A stretch of DNA of 64,000 bases from Palsa-504 sp963767565 (lineage in GTDB: Bacteria; Actinomycetota; Actinomycetes; Streptosporangiales; Streptosporangiaceae). Positions 25,566 to 32,677 of this stretch are shown in pieces. The stretch lies in the NCBI GenBank assembly GCA_963767565.1, contig CAVYEG010000006.1:124001-188000 (forward strand), given 5' to 3'. The notes beneath the pieces are model-generated. The model was not told the origin of the DNA. It made no database searches and saw nothing but the letters and a program-made list of their open reading frames with translations. The number at the start of each line of letters is the position of its first letter. The stretch's first letter is position 1. The translations under genes were made by a program, and so were the position numbers.

Positions 25566-25925
25566 CTATACGCCGTCCGGCAGCGACAGGCCCAGAGCCA
25601 CCATGAGCTCCGGCGCGGCCGCCACTGCCCTCGGGCCGCCGATCTGCGGCGTAACGGCGAGCAGGACGCCGATGAGGTCTTCCGGGGTGACGCCGACCTG
25701 CAGCGCGTTACCTACCTGCCACATGTAAGAGGCCGGCGGAGCGTCCAGCGCCATCAGGGCGGCGATCTTGACCAGGGCGAAGCTGCGCGGGTCCAGGCCG
25801 CTCCTGGCCTGCAGCTCGGCCCGCAGCTCCAGGCTCTCGCCCAGGAGCTCGGGATCGCCGAGGGCCAGTTCGGCCAGGGCGGTCCTCGTAGCCTCGTCGA
25901 CATCGGCCTTGGCTACCACGTTCAT
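25566..25925 (-). CDS. Carboxymuconolactone decarboxylase-like protein without the CxxC motif
   Basis: About 119 residues from ATG 25925 (GAGAGGACC upstream). The AhpD/CMD core helices are visible: DPRSFALVKIAALMALDAPP, WQVGNALQVGVTPEDLIGVL and AVTPQIGGPRAVAAAPELMV. The redox CxxC of AhpD-type members is absent, so peroxidase-partner activity is unlikely. The same domain forms the C-terminal half of the protein at 36.4-36.9 kb, with matching features (GVTLDEIVGVLVTMLPTVGA). The role is unknown; association with stress genes is the only clue. Confidence 0.82.
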   Translation of the reverse strand: MNVVAKADVDEATRTALAELALGDPELLGESLELRAELQARSGLDPRSFALVKIAALMALDAPPASYMWQVGNALQVGVTPEDLIGVLLAVTPQIGGPRAVAAAPELMVALGLSLPDGV

Positions 25926-25982
25926 GATCAGGGTCCTCTCAGTCGCTTTGGCAAGAGGTGCTGAAGGCGATCGCACCGTCAA

Positions 25983-26645
25983 TCAACGATCGCCGGAGCT
26001 GGCCCGCGATGCTTCACCCGCGGCGGATGGTACCGGTGCGCCAGCCTGCACCTGCTCCCCAGCCAAACCTGGGCTGGGATCGCGGGGATCGAGGATCGCG
26101 GTGGCGGCGCCGCGGCGGGAGCTGGCCGTAGTTCTGTGGCCGGCCTGGCGGGCGAGGAACCGGAGCCGGGCCGCCCGCGCATCCCAGGCGTAGATGACCG
26201 CCGTGCCGGCGATGAGATCGTGGAGAGCGCGGTGCTCGCGCTGCACCAGGATGCCGAGGAAGCCCGCGCCCAGCAGCAGGAAGCTGAGCGGGAACACCAG
26301 GGCGCGCAACGCGCCGCGCCACGAGTCGAGGACCCGGCCATCGGCGCGGACGACCTGCACGCCGAGCACCGCCATGCCAACGGTCCTGCCACTCACCGCC
26401 CAGGAGTACCCGAAGTAGAAGAACTCCCAGGCCGGGAACATGACGGCGACCACGATGTTCGTTCGGCTCCAGCTGATCTGATGGCCGGTCACGACCTGTG
26501 CCACGAGCGACGTTCCCGCCAGGCCGATGACGAACAGTCCCGCGCTGACCGCCAGGTCGATCACGTACGCCGTAAACCGCGATACCGAGCCGGCGTAGTG
26601 CCCCTGCGAACTCACCCAGCCGGCGGGCTGCGTGCCGGCGCTCAC
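25983..26645 (-). CDS. RDD family membrane protein
   Basis: A 220-residue protein with four or so membrane helices. The RDD pattern is clear: YAGSVSRFTAYVIDLAVSAG with the family's R and D, GLFVIGLAGTSLVAQVVTG, and SGRTVGMAVLGVQVVRADGR. The second half includes GALRALVFPLSFLLLGAGFL, a conserved RDD segment, and then a basic, Arg/Ala-rich cytoplasmic tail of about 60 residues. Some RDD proteins act as Na+/H+ antiporters or compatible-solute carriers; the substrate here is unknown. Its GTG start overlaps the stop of the nonapeptide-repeat gene as GTGA, so the two are translationally linked. Confidence 0.85.
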   Translation of the reverse strand: MSAGTQPAGWVSSQGHYAGSVSRFTAYVIDLAVSAGLFVIGLAGTSLVAQVVTGHQISWSRTNIVVAVMFPAWEFFYFGYSWAVSGRTVGMAVLGVQVVRADGRVLDSWRGALRALVFPLSFLLLGAGFLGILVQREHRALHDLIAGTAVIYAWDARAARLRFLARQAGHRTTASSRRGAATAILDPRDPSPGLAGEQVQAGAPVPSAAGEASRASSGDR

Positions 26646-27139
26646 GGCTCGGCCTGGGCCGCCAGCAGAACGGCCGGTGCCGCCGGTGCAGGATGCCTGC
26701 GCCGGATCAGCCGGCCTACCCAGCGGTCGATGAACTGATCAAGCCCGACTGCCTGGCTGCGCGCCGCGTCTAGCGCCTCGCTCGCTACCCCGCCGGACGA
26801 CCTGGCGATGACCGCGCCGAGGTCGGTTTCCCCGACCAGCGTGTCCATGTCGATACGCTGCACCAGCTCGTTGACATCGACACGATCAACCACAGCGCCC
26901 ACGTCCACGCGCCGCATCACCTCTTCGATGTCGGCCCGGTCCAGCAGCGCGCTTATGTCCACCCGGTCCAGCAGCGCGTTCAGGTCCACCTTGGCCAGGA
27001 GTTTGTCGATGTCCACCTGGCCGAGGACAGCGTTGAGGTCCACCCGCCGCACGAGAGCATTCACGTCCAGCGCGTTTACCAGGAGGTCGACCGCGCGCTC
27101 CGCGACCCGCTGGGCCATCGTCTCCATCGGGTCAGTCAT
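26642..27139 (-). CDS. Nonapeptide-repeat protein linked to RDD protein
   Basis: A 165-residue protein from ATG 27139, with CCGGAAAGCT as ribosome site. Residues 24-113 are ten tandem 9-residue repeats with consensus VD(L/I/V)NALLDR, for example VDLNAVLGQ, VDIDKLLAK, VDLNALLDR, VDISALLDR, VDVGAVVDR. The invariant Asp and the Leu pair at fixed positions suggest a regular solenoid or a long amphipathic helix array. The C-terminal segment (AVGLDQFIDRWVGRLIRRRHP) is amphipathic and basic. The gene overlaps the RDD gene by four bases; similar repeats occur fused to or next to RDD proteins in actinomycetes, so a membrane-protein partner role is likely. Palindrome copy G lies 74 bases upstream. Confidence 0.75.
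   Translation of the reverse strand: MTDPMETMAQRVAERAVDLLVNALDVNALVRRVDLNAVLGQVDIDKLLAKVDLNALLDRVDISALLDRADIEEVMRRVDVGAVVDRVDVNELVQRIDMDTLVGETDLGAVIARSSGGVASEALDAARSQAVGLDQFIDRWVGRLIRRRHPAPAAPAVLLAAQAEP
26801..27070 (-). repeat. Ten tandem 27-base coding repeats
   Basis: These encode the nonapeptide units of the protein above. The DNA copies differ at many third positions, so the array is maintained at protein level and is not a fresh DNA expansion. Confidence 0.75.
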
Positions 27140-27213
27140 GAGCTTTCCGGCAAACCGCAGTCGGTCGCGAGGATCCACCGTTAACCCAATACCCTCAGTG
27201 CCCGGGTCAGGAA

Positions 27214-27230
27214 TCATCCCGAACGGGTGA
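27214..27230. promoter_or_regulatory. Palindromic operator candidate, copy G
   Basis: TCATCC-CGAAC-GGGTGA, a full consensus match 74 bases upstream of the repeat/RDD operon. It overlaps the last codons of the GAP-family gene upstream. Confidence 0.6.
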
Positions 27231-27882
27231 TAAGCCCGTAGATGCCGTCGAAGACCATGATCCCTCCGGCCACCGCCAGCAAGCTGGCCAGCACGGTCCT
27301 TCCGTTCGCACGCAGCCAGCTGTTGAAGGCCTTAAGACGCTTCTCGGTCGAGTGCGGGGCCACCAGGTGGAGCGTGATCGGAAGCCACACCAGCAGGACG
27401 TTGATAACGACGACGAGGAGCACGGCCAAAGTAGTGACTTCGGGGCCGGCTCGTGCCGTGGCGATCACCTGCAGAGCCGCGATGAACGTGACGCCAGGGG
27501 CGAAGACAAGCAGGCCGACGGCGAACGCGCTCAGCGGAGCCGGATCGGCGACCATCCTGGACACCAGACCATGCGGGGCCTTCGCGGGATCGCGCGACCG
27601 GGGCTTGCGGGTCGCGACGAAAATGGCCGCTGCGAAGAGCAGGATACCGAGGCCAAGCCGAAGGCCGTAACGGGCTCCGTGCTGGTCAGGATGGTCCAGG
27701 CCGGCGCTGCGTAGCGCGAAAAGTACGACGACTCCCATGACGGCACTCATGAGCACTGCGCCGGCCAGGTAGAACAAGCTGGTCAGCCCCGGCCTGGCCG
27801 AGCCGAGGTAGACGGCGGCGATCAGCAGTGCGGTGGGGGACAGCGCTGACAGCAGGGCCAGCCCGGCCGCCTGCGCGAGCAC
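27214..27882 (-). CDS. GAP/Sap family membrane protein (second copy)
   Basis: A 222-residue protein from GTG 27882 with six helices: LAQAAGLALLSALSPTALLI is the characteristic start, followed by YLAGAVLMSAVMGVVVLFAL, LRLGLGILLFAAAIFVATRK, a basic loop, and SAFAVGLLVFAPGVTFIAAL. It ends VFDGIYGLITRSG. The family is the same as for the gene at 12.3-13.0 kb but the sequences are not close. Export of a lipid or small metabolite is the family-based guess. Its 3' end contains palindrome copy G, so the operator for the next operon is embedded in the end of this gene. Confidence 0.78.
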   Translation of the reverse strand: MLAQAAGLALLSALSPTALLIAAVYLGSARPGLTSLFYLAGAVLMSAVMGVVVLFALRSAGLDHPDQHGARYGLRLGLGILLFAAAIFVATRKPRSRDPAKAPHGLVSRMVADPAPLSAFAVGLLVFAPGVTFIAALQVIATARAGPEVTTLAVLLVVVINVLLVWLPITLHLVAPHSTEKRLKAFNSWLRANGRTVLASLLAVAGGIMVFDGIYGLITRSG

Positions 27883-27942
27883 TGGACCCGGCCTACCGGC
27901 GAGGGGTGCGTCGCGGCAGCACCGGATTTGGCTGGCCCGCTT

Positions 27943-29292
27943 TCACGGTTGCCCTGCAGTCTGCGGCCGTTCTGGTCGCCTGCCGATCAGTTCGATCAGC
28001 CCGAGAACCACCAGCAGCAAGACGACGATCACGATGACGACTGCCGCCGTGGGCTGACCCCAGAAGACAAATATCAGGGCGGCGAGCGCTACCGCTCCGA
28101 CACGAAGGCCCTTTCGGTGCGAGAAAGTCCACAGGCCTGCCGGGCCGGCGGATACCCCGGAGCGCTCGCCGAAGTGCCGGAGTCGGCCGAACCCCGAGCT
28201 GAATGCCGAACGGGTCCGGACAGCGGTGATTGAGGGCCCGGTGAAGAACCCTGCGGCGGCGACGACCAGCCCGACCACCAGCAGGGTACGGAGCCCTTCC
28301 TTGATAAAGCGGACAAACGTGTCGAACAGGGCTGCAGCGGCATCGCTGGGCAGCACGCTGCTGGGGACGCTGTTGAGGTATGTGCCGCGGAAGATCTGCA
28401 GGCCGGCGGCCAGGACAAGCATGGACGCGGCGAAGCCGAGCCCGGCTCCGATCAGGGCGCGCCGGCGGTTCCGTGCGACGTACACCCCAGCGCCGATCAG
28501 GAGCAGCACCAGTATCGGCGAGACTATCTTGAGGTTGTTGATCAGCCGGTAGCCACCCTGCGCCTTCACAAGTTCCCGAGATGTGAACAGCGTGAAGGTT
28601 GGGTTGATCGGGGGGATGGAATTCGCCAGCGTGAACCCGCGGGCGACCAGGTCCTGTTTGACGATGGTAATGAACGGCCCGAGGCTGATGACGACCTGCC
28701 CGTTGCTGGTACTGACCGCGCCGCCGTTCCCGGAGAGCGCCTTTACTATTTGCTCATGCGCGACGGTATTGACCTGGACCCAGGCGGTAGCGAAGGCCGG
28801 GCTGGATATAACCGAGTGCACTGTGCTGTGTATGAAGCCGTCTACCGAGCTGGCGATCTGCGGGCTGAACGTCGTGAGCAGTGAACCGATCCGGGTCAGC
28901 CCCTTGCTCGTGAGCTGCTGTGCGGCCTGATTGAGGACTCCGGATACGTTCAGGCGGTTAGTTATCTGGTTCGTGATCTTGTCGGTCAGGGCGTTCTGGA
29001 TCGCGGGGTCGTGAATCAGGGGCTCGACGTTCGCCACGTAACGGCCGGTGTCTGACACCTGGTTGGCCGCCCAGACGCCGACAACTGCTCCCGGAGCGAG
29101 CAGACAGCCAAGAAAGATGAGCACAATAGCGACGGGGAGCCGCCAGCTGACGCGCCTTCGGCGACGTGCGCCACCCTGCTGGTTTCGCAGCTCGGCTGTC
29201 TCGGCCCGGAGGCGCTGCAGCTCGGCTCGCTCATCCGGGGCAAGCGCTTCGTCCTGATCAGTCGCCTTCGGCTTGTCGCCGGTATCAGACAC
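27943..29292 (-). CDS. Large integral membrane protein of unknown function
   Basis: About 449 residues from GTG 29292 (MSDTGDKPKATDQ). An acidic N-terminus with a short coiled coil (DERAELQRLRAETAELRNQQ) leads to a basic run (RRRRRVSW) and a first helix (LPVAIVLIFLGCLLAPGAVV). About 200 extracytoplasmic residues follow, with VSDTGRYVANVEPLIHDPAI and ITNQITNRLNVSGVLNQAAQ, then helices at IVSPILVLLLIGAGVYVARN, AGLGFAASMLVLAAGLQIF, TLLVVGLVVAAAGFFTGP and two more at the end. The layout is common in actinomycetes and has no known role. Palindrome copy H lies 127 bases upstream of the start. An earlier GTG-type start at 29337 is possible. Confidence 0.75.
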   Translation of the reverse strand: MSDTGDKPKATDQDEALAPDERAELQRLRAETAELRNQQGGARRRRRVSWRLPVAIVLIFLGCLLAPGAVVGVWAANQVSDTGRYVANVEPLIHDPAIQNALTDKITNQITNRLNVSGVLNQAAQQLTSKGLTRIGSLLTTFSPQIASSVDGFIHSTVHSVISSPAFATAWVQVNTVAHEQIVKALSGNGGAVSTSNGQVVISLGPFITIVKQDLVARGFTLANSIPPINPTFTLFTSRELVKAQGGYRLINNLKIVSPILVLLLIGAGVYVARNRRRALIGAGLGFAASMLVLAAGLQIFRGTYLNSVPSSVLPSDAAAALFDTFVRFIKEGLRTLLVVGLVVAAAGFFTGPSITAVRTRSAFSSGFGRLRHFGERSGVSAGPAGLWTFSHRKGLRVGAVALAALIFVFWGQPTAAVVIVIVVLLLVVLGLIELIGRRPERPQTAGQP

Positions 29293-29418
29293 GCCCACCT
29301 CGCCGTCACCTCCGCTGTGCCCGCAGCGCAGCGCCATTTTGATGCTGCGGTAGCCGAATGGCCAGATCTGCTCGGCATTACGTTCACCCAGCCTGTCTGG
29401 CCTGACCTCGGACCTGCC

Positions 29419-29435
29419 TCACCCCGGCAGGATGA
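29419..29435. promoter_or_regulatory. Palindromic operator candidate, copy H
   Basis: TCACCC-CGGCA-GGATGA, a full consensus match between the large membrane protein (127 bases to its start) and the end of the small YEIRV-type gene. Confidence 0.6.
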
Positions 29436-29471
29436 ATCCGGCTGGTGTGGTGGTGTTTCCCGCAGCCGGTA

Positions 29472-29804
29472 TCAAGCGCCGGCCGGGTTCGTGCCTGCGG
29501 GAGGGTCCGGGGCAGGCGGAGCCGGATCATGCAGACGGCGTACCTCCACGACCTGCACACCGAGGGTCTGCAGCCGGGCCAGTAGTCCGTGCAGTGCGAC
29601 CTGATCTTGCAGCAGGCCGTGTAGGACTGTCTCGACGGGCTCTACCGAGGCGCTGAGCTGCTCGAAGTCAAGGAGGGCTTCGGGTGGCAGGACCCCGGTG
29701 ACGCGGATCTCGTAGTTCTGCGGTGGCAACAGAGCCCCCCAGCTATGGCGATGGGCATGGGCCAAAGACCTCACGTTCTCGCGTCCCGGCGTGCTGCGCG
29801 CCAT
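29472..29804 (-). CDS. Conserved hypothetical protein, YEIRV/VLPPEALLDFE family (paralogue)
   Basis: About 110 residues from ATG 29804; an earlier start at 29888 would run through the operator cluster, and GTG 29774 is an alternative. The core (QNYEIRVTGVLPPEALLDFE, ASVEPVETVLHG, DQVALHGLLARL, VQVVEVRRLHDP) is near-identical to the protein at 10.4-10.7 kb, including the DNA-level similarity of that stretch. The tail is Pro-rich. Both paralogues sit next to a MalT-like LuxR gene, here divergently, with a cluster of palindrome half-sites between. Function unknown. Confidence 0.7.
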   Translation of the reverse strand: MARSTPGRENVRSLAHAHRHSWGALLPPQNYEIRVTGVLPPEALLDFEQLSASVEPVETVLHGLLQDQVALHGLLARLQTLGVQVVEVRRLHDPAPPAPDPPAGTNPAGA

Positions 29805-29812
29805 GCACCACG

Positions 29813-29875
29813 GGTGATCCGTCACCCTGGTGAGATTTCCCGCAGGGTGATGACAGATCACCCTTATCCGGGTGA
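29813..29875. promoter_or_regulatory. Cluster of palindrome half-sites, copy I
   Basis: Within 63 bases there are six half-sites: GGGTGAT, GTCACCC, GGTGAG, GGGTGAT, ATCACCC, GGGTGAA. The best pair is TCACCC-TTATCC-GGGTGA (29858-29875) with a 6-base spacer instead of 5; GGGTGAT-GACAG-ATCACCC (29845-29863) is an everted repeat with 5. It lies in the divergent gap before the LuxR gene at 29972, so autoregulation is possible. Confidence 0.55.
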
Positions 29876-29971
29876 ACGTAGGTCCCAAGATGGACTCGCT
29901 GAAGACCAGCCGATCTGTCGAGCACGGCCATGCGGTACTAGACCTAAGCGTGTCCGATCAGGGGTATCAGA

Positions 29972-32677
29972 ATGACTTCGGCTTTGAGTGCCCGCGCGAC
30001 CGCTCGCTCCAGAGGACAAGTTGCCGGCGCTGACGATCCTGTCCTGATCTCCAAGATCACCGTGCCCGGCAAGCCTTCCTGGGCGGTCCGCCGTCCGCAT
30101 ATCGATAAGCTGATTGCCCAGGGCGCCCGGGGTCCGCTGACCACGGTTACCGGTCCTGTGGGCTCCGGCAAGACCATGGCTATCGCCTCGTGGGCCGCCA
30201 CCCGCTCCGATCCCGCCACCCTGGTGTGGGTCAACCTTGACGACTACGACAACCGGCCCAAGGTCTTCTGGTCCTATGTCGCGGCGGCGTTGCGGCAGGC
30301 TGACATCAACGTCCCGCGGGTTTCGCCCGCAGCTGGCCGTGGGGCAGTCGACCACACGTTCCTGCTGCGGCTTGCCTCCGTGCTGGCGGCTCAGGACCCG
30401 CCGGTGATAGTTGTCCTCGACGATCTCCATGTGGTGACCGAACAGGACACCTTGGACGGACTGGCCTACATGCTGAGGAACGCGACGCCGGGCCTGCGTC
30501 TGGTGGTGTCCTCGCGGATCGATCCGCTGCTGCCCCTGCACCGATACCGGCTCACCGGAGAACTGACCGAGATCCGCGCGGACGACCTTGCCTTCAGCAT
30601 TCCCGAATCCGCCTTGCTCATGGCCCGGCAGGGCATCACGCTGTCCGCTGATGGGCTTGAGCGCATCGTCGGGCGGACCGAGGGCTGGGCCGCGGGAGTC
30701 CGCCTGGCCGCCATCTCGCTGGCGGGTCATCCCGATCCTGACCAATTCGCTAAGGAATTCGATTCCGAAGAGAGCGCCGTCACTAGTTACCTAGTAGACG
30801 AGGTGCTGAACGCCCAGCCCCCCTCCACCAGGGATTTTCTCCTGCGGACGAGCATCCTGAACCGGGTCAGCGCAGACCTCGCCCGCGAGGTCTGCGCTGA
30901 CGAACTTGCGACGGACATGCTCCCGGCCCTGGCGCAGGCGAACGCGTTCGTCCGGCCGGTCGGGCACGGTTGGTACCGCTATCACTCGCTGTTCGCGGCC
31001 GTGTTGCGCTTGAAGCTCCGGCGTGAGTGCCCAGGCCAGGTGCTCGAACTTAACCGGCGGGCTGCTCAGTGGTATCAGCACAACGGCTCGCTCAGCGAAG
31101 CCGTACGATACGCCGGGGAATCGGGTGACTGGCCGTTCGCGGCCCGGATAGCCCTGGATGAGCTCGCGATCGGCCAGCTCATCGAACCGCGAGGCAACCG
31201 ATCGCTCGCGGAGCGGTTCCAGCGCATGCGTGCGGAGTCGCCCTGCACGCAAGCGCATCCCTTGCTTGTGGAAGCCGCGCTCGAGCTGTCCGGCGGTGAC
31301 GGCGTCCAGGACGGCGCGACGCTCGCCGCAGCGGAAGGCGTACTTGAGCGTCTTCCCGTTACCGACGAAATCCCGGCCCGGCTGGCCGCTGCGCAGGTCA
31401 GGCTGGCCGTATCCCGCCGTACCGGCGACCTGGATGCCGCCCTGGCCGCGGTGGCCAGGGCCGAGACCTTGCTCGGGGAGGTCACCGGAAGCCATCTCGC
31501 CCGGCATCCTGAGATTCACGCGCAGGTGCTAGCCGGCCGCGGAGCTGTCGAACTCTGGTCGGGCGACTTCGATCAGGCGGCCGCCACCCTTCGTTCGGCC
31601 ATTGCCCTCGCGCCGGCTCCTGGGGAGACGTATGAGCGCAGTGACTGCCTCGGGTATCTCGCTCTAATCGATGCCTTGTGCGGACGGCTGGGTCGGGTCA
31701 TTGAGCTAGCCGACCAAGCGGCGGGAGCGGCCGAGAGCCGCGCCCACGGGCTTGCCGAATTCGCCAGTCCGGCCGCAACTATCGCCCTGGCCCGCATGCA
31801 CCTGGAACGCAACGAACTGCGGCAGGCCCATAGTCAGCTCAGGCTGGCGGCCGGCGCCCTGCGGATCGTGCCGGACAAGCTGCTAGGCGCCATTGCCTGC
31901 CTCGTCGCGGCGCGTTGCCAGCTAGCCGAAGGCAATACCAAGGCCGCGGCGGACTTGCTCAGTCGCGCACGACAGGGCTGGTCGCCCCCGCGCTGGCTGG
32001 AATACAGGCTGATGCTCGTCCATTCGCGGGTTTGCGCCGCTGCGGGGGACATCAGATCCGCCGTTGAGTCGGCCGAGCGCGCCAAGCCGCAGTCCGCGCT
32101 CGATGCGGCCGTCGCGCTTGCGCAGGCCTGGCTGGCCGCTGGCGATACACAGGCTGCGGAGCGCGCCCTGGCCGCCGGGGTGGCCAGCCCGGATGAGCCA
32201 CCGGAGCCGGTCCGCCTGGAGGGATGGCTGGTCGATGCCCGGCTCCGTTACAGTGCCGGCGACGGCGTGCGAGGCCGCCGGTCACTCGAGCGTGCGCTGC
32301 GGCTGGGCAAGCCCGAGCGGCTCCGGCTGGCCTTTGCCATGGAGCGCGCCTGGATCCACCCGGTGCTACGGCGCGATCCCGAGCTCGCACACGCCTACCA
32401 GGACTTGCTGGAGCCCCGGCAGGTGACCGCCAGCAGGATCCCGGCCCCGCGGCCCGATCTGGACCAGCCCGCGCCTATAGTGGTCGAGCCGCTCAGCGAC
32501 CGCGAGCGCGAGGTGCTCCGGCACTTGTCGGCAATGCTCAGCACCGCGGAGATAGGCACCGAGATGTACATCTCGGTGAACACTGTCAAGACCCACCTCA
32601 GAAGCATCTACCGCAAATTGTCCGCGGCTCGCCGCGGCGAGGCGGTCCGGCGCGCAAGGGAACTCAACCTGATCTGA
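29972..32677 (+). CDS. MalT-like LuxR-family transcriptional regulator
   Basis: A 901-residue STAND-type regulator. Walker A GPVGSGKT is at residues 61-68, Walker B-like VIVVLDDLH follows near 150, and RLVVSSRIDPLLPLHRYRLTGEL is the sensor region common to MalT-type proteins. The middle 500 residues are helical repeats of TPR kind. The last 65 residues are a LuxR HTH: PLSDREREVLRHLSAMLSTA, then NTVKTHLRSIYRKL. It is less similar to the other two regulators than they are to each other. The 3' end overlaps the 3' end of the minus-strand regulator by 70 bases. Half-site cluster I is 96 bases upstream. Confidence 0.9.
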   Translation: MTSALSARATARSRGQVAGADDPVLISKITVPGKPSWAVRRPHIDKLIAQGARGPLTTVTGPVGSGKTMAIASWAATRSDPATLVWVNLDDYDNRPKVFWSYVAAALRQADINVPRVSPAAGRGAVDHTFLLRLASVLAAQDPPVIVVLDDLHVVTEQDTLDGLAYMLRNATPGLRLVVSSRIDPLLPLHRYRLTGELTEIRADDLAFSIPESALLMARQGITLSADGLERIVGRTEGWAAGVRLAAISLAGHPDPDQFAKEFDSEESAVTSYLVDEVLNAQPPSTRDFLLRTSILNRVSADLAREVCADELATDMLPALAQANAFVRPVGHGWYRYHSLFAAVLRLKLRRECPGQVLELNRRAAQWYQHNGSLSEAVRYAGESGDWPFAARIALDELAIGQLIEPRGNRSLAERFQRMRAESPCTQAHPLLVEAALELSGGDGVQDGATLAAAEGVLERLPVTDEIPARLAAAQVRLAVSRRTGDLDAALAAVARAETLLGEVTGSHLARHPEIHAQVLAGRGAVELWSGDFDQAAATLRSAIALAPAPGETYERSDCLGYLALIDALCGRLGRVIELADQAAGAAESRAHGLAEFASPAATIALARMHLERNELRQAHSQLRLAAGALRIVPDKLLGAIACLVAARCQLAEGNTKAAADLLSRARQGWSPPRWLEYRLMLVHSRVCAAAGDIRSAVESAERAKPQSALDAAVALAQAWLAAGDTQAAERALAAGVASPDEPPEPVRLEGWLVDARLRYSAGDGVRGRRSLERALRLGKPERLRLAFAMERAWIHPVLRRDPELAHAYQDLLEPRQVTASRIPAPRPDLDQPAPIVVEPLSDREREVLRHLSAMLSTAEIGTEMYISVNTVKTHLRSIYRKLSAARRGEAVRRARELNLI

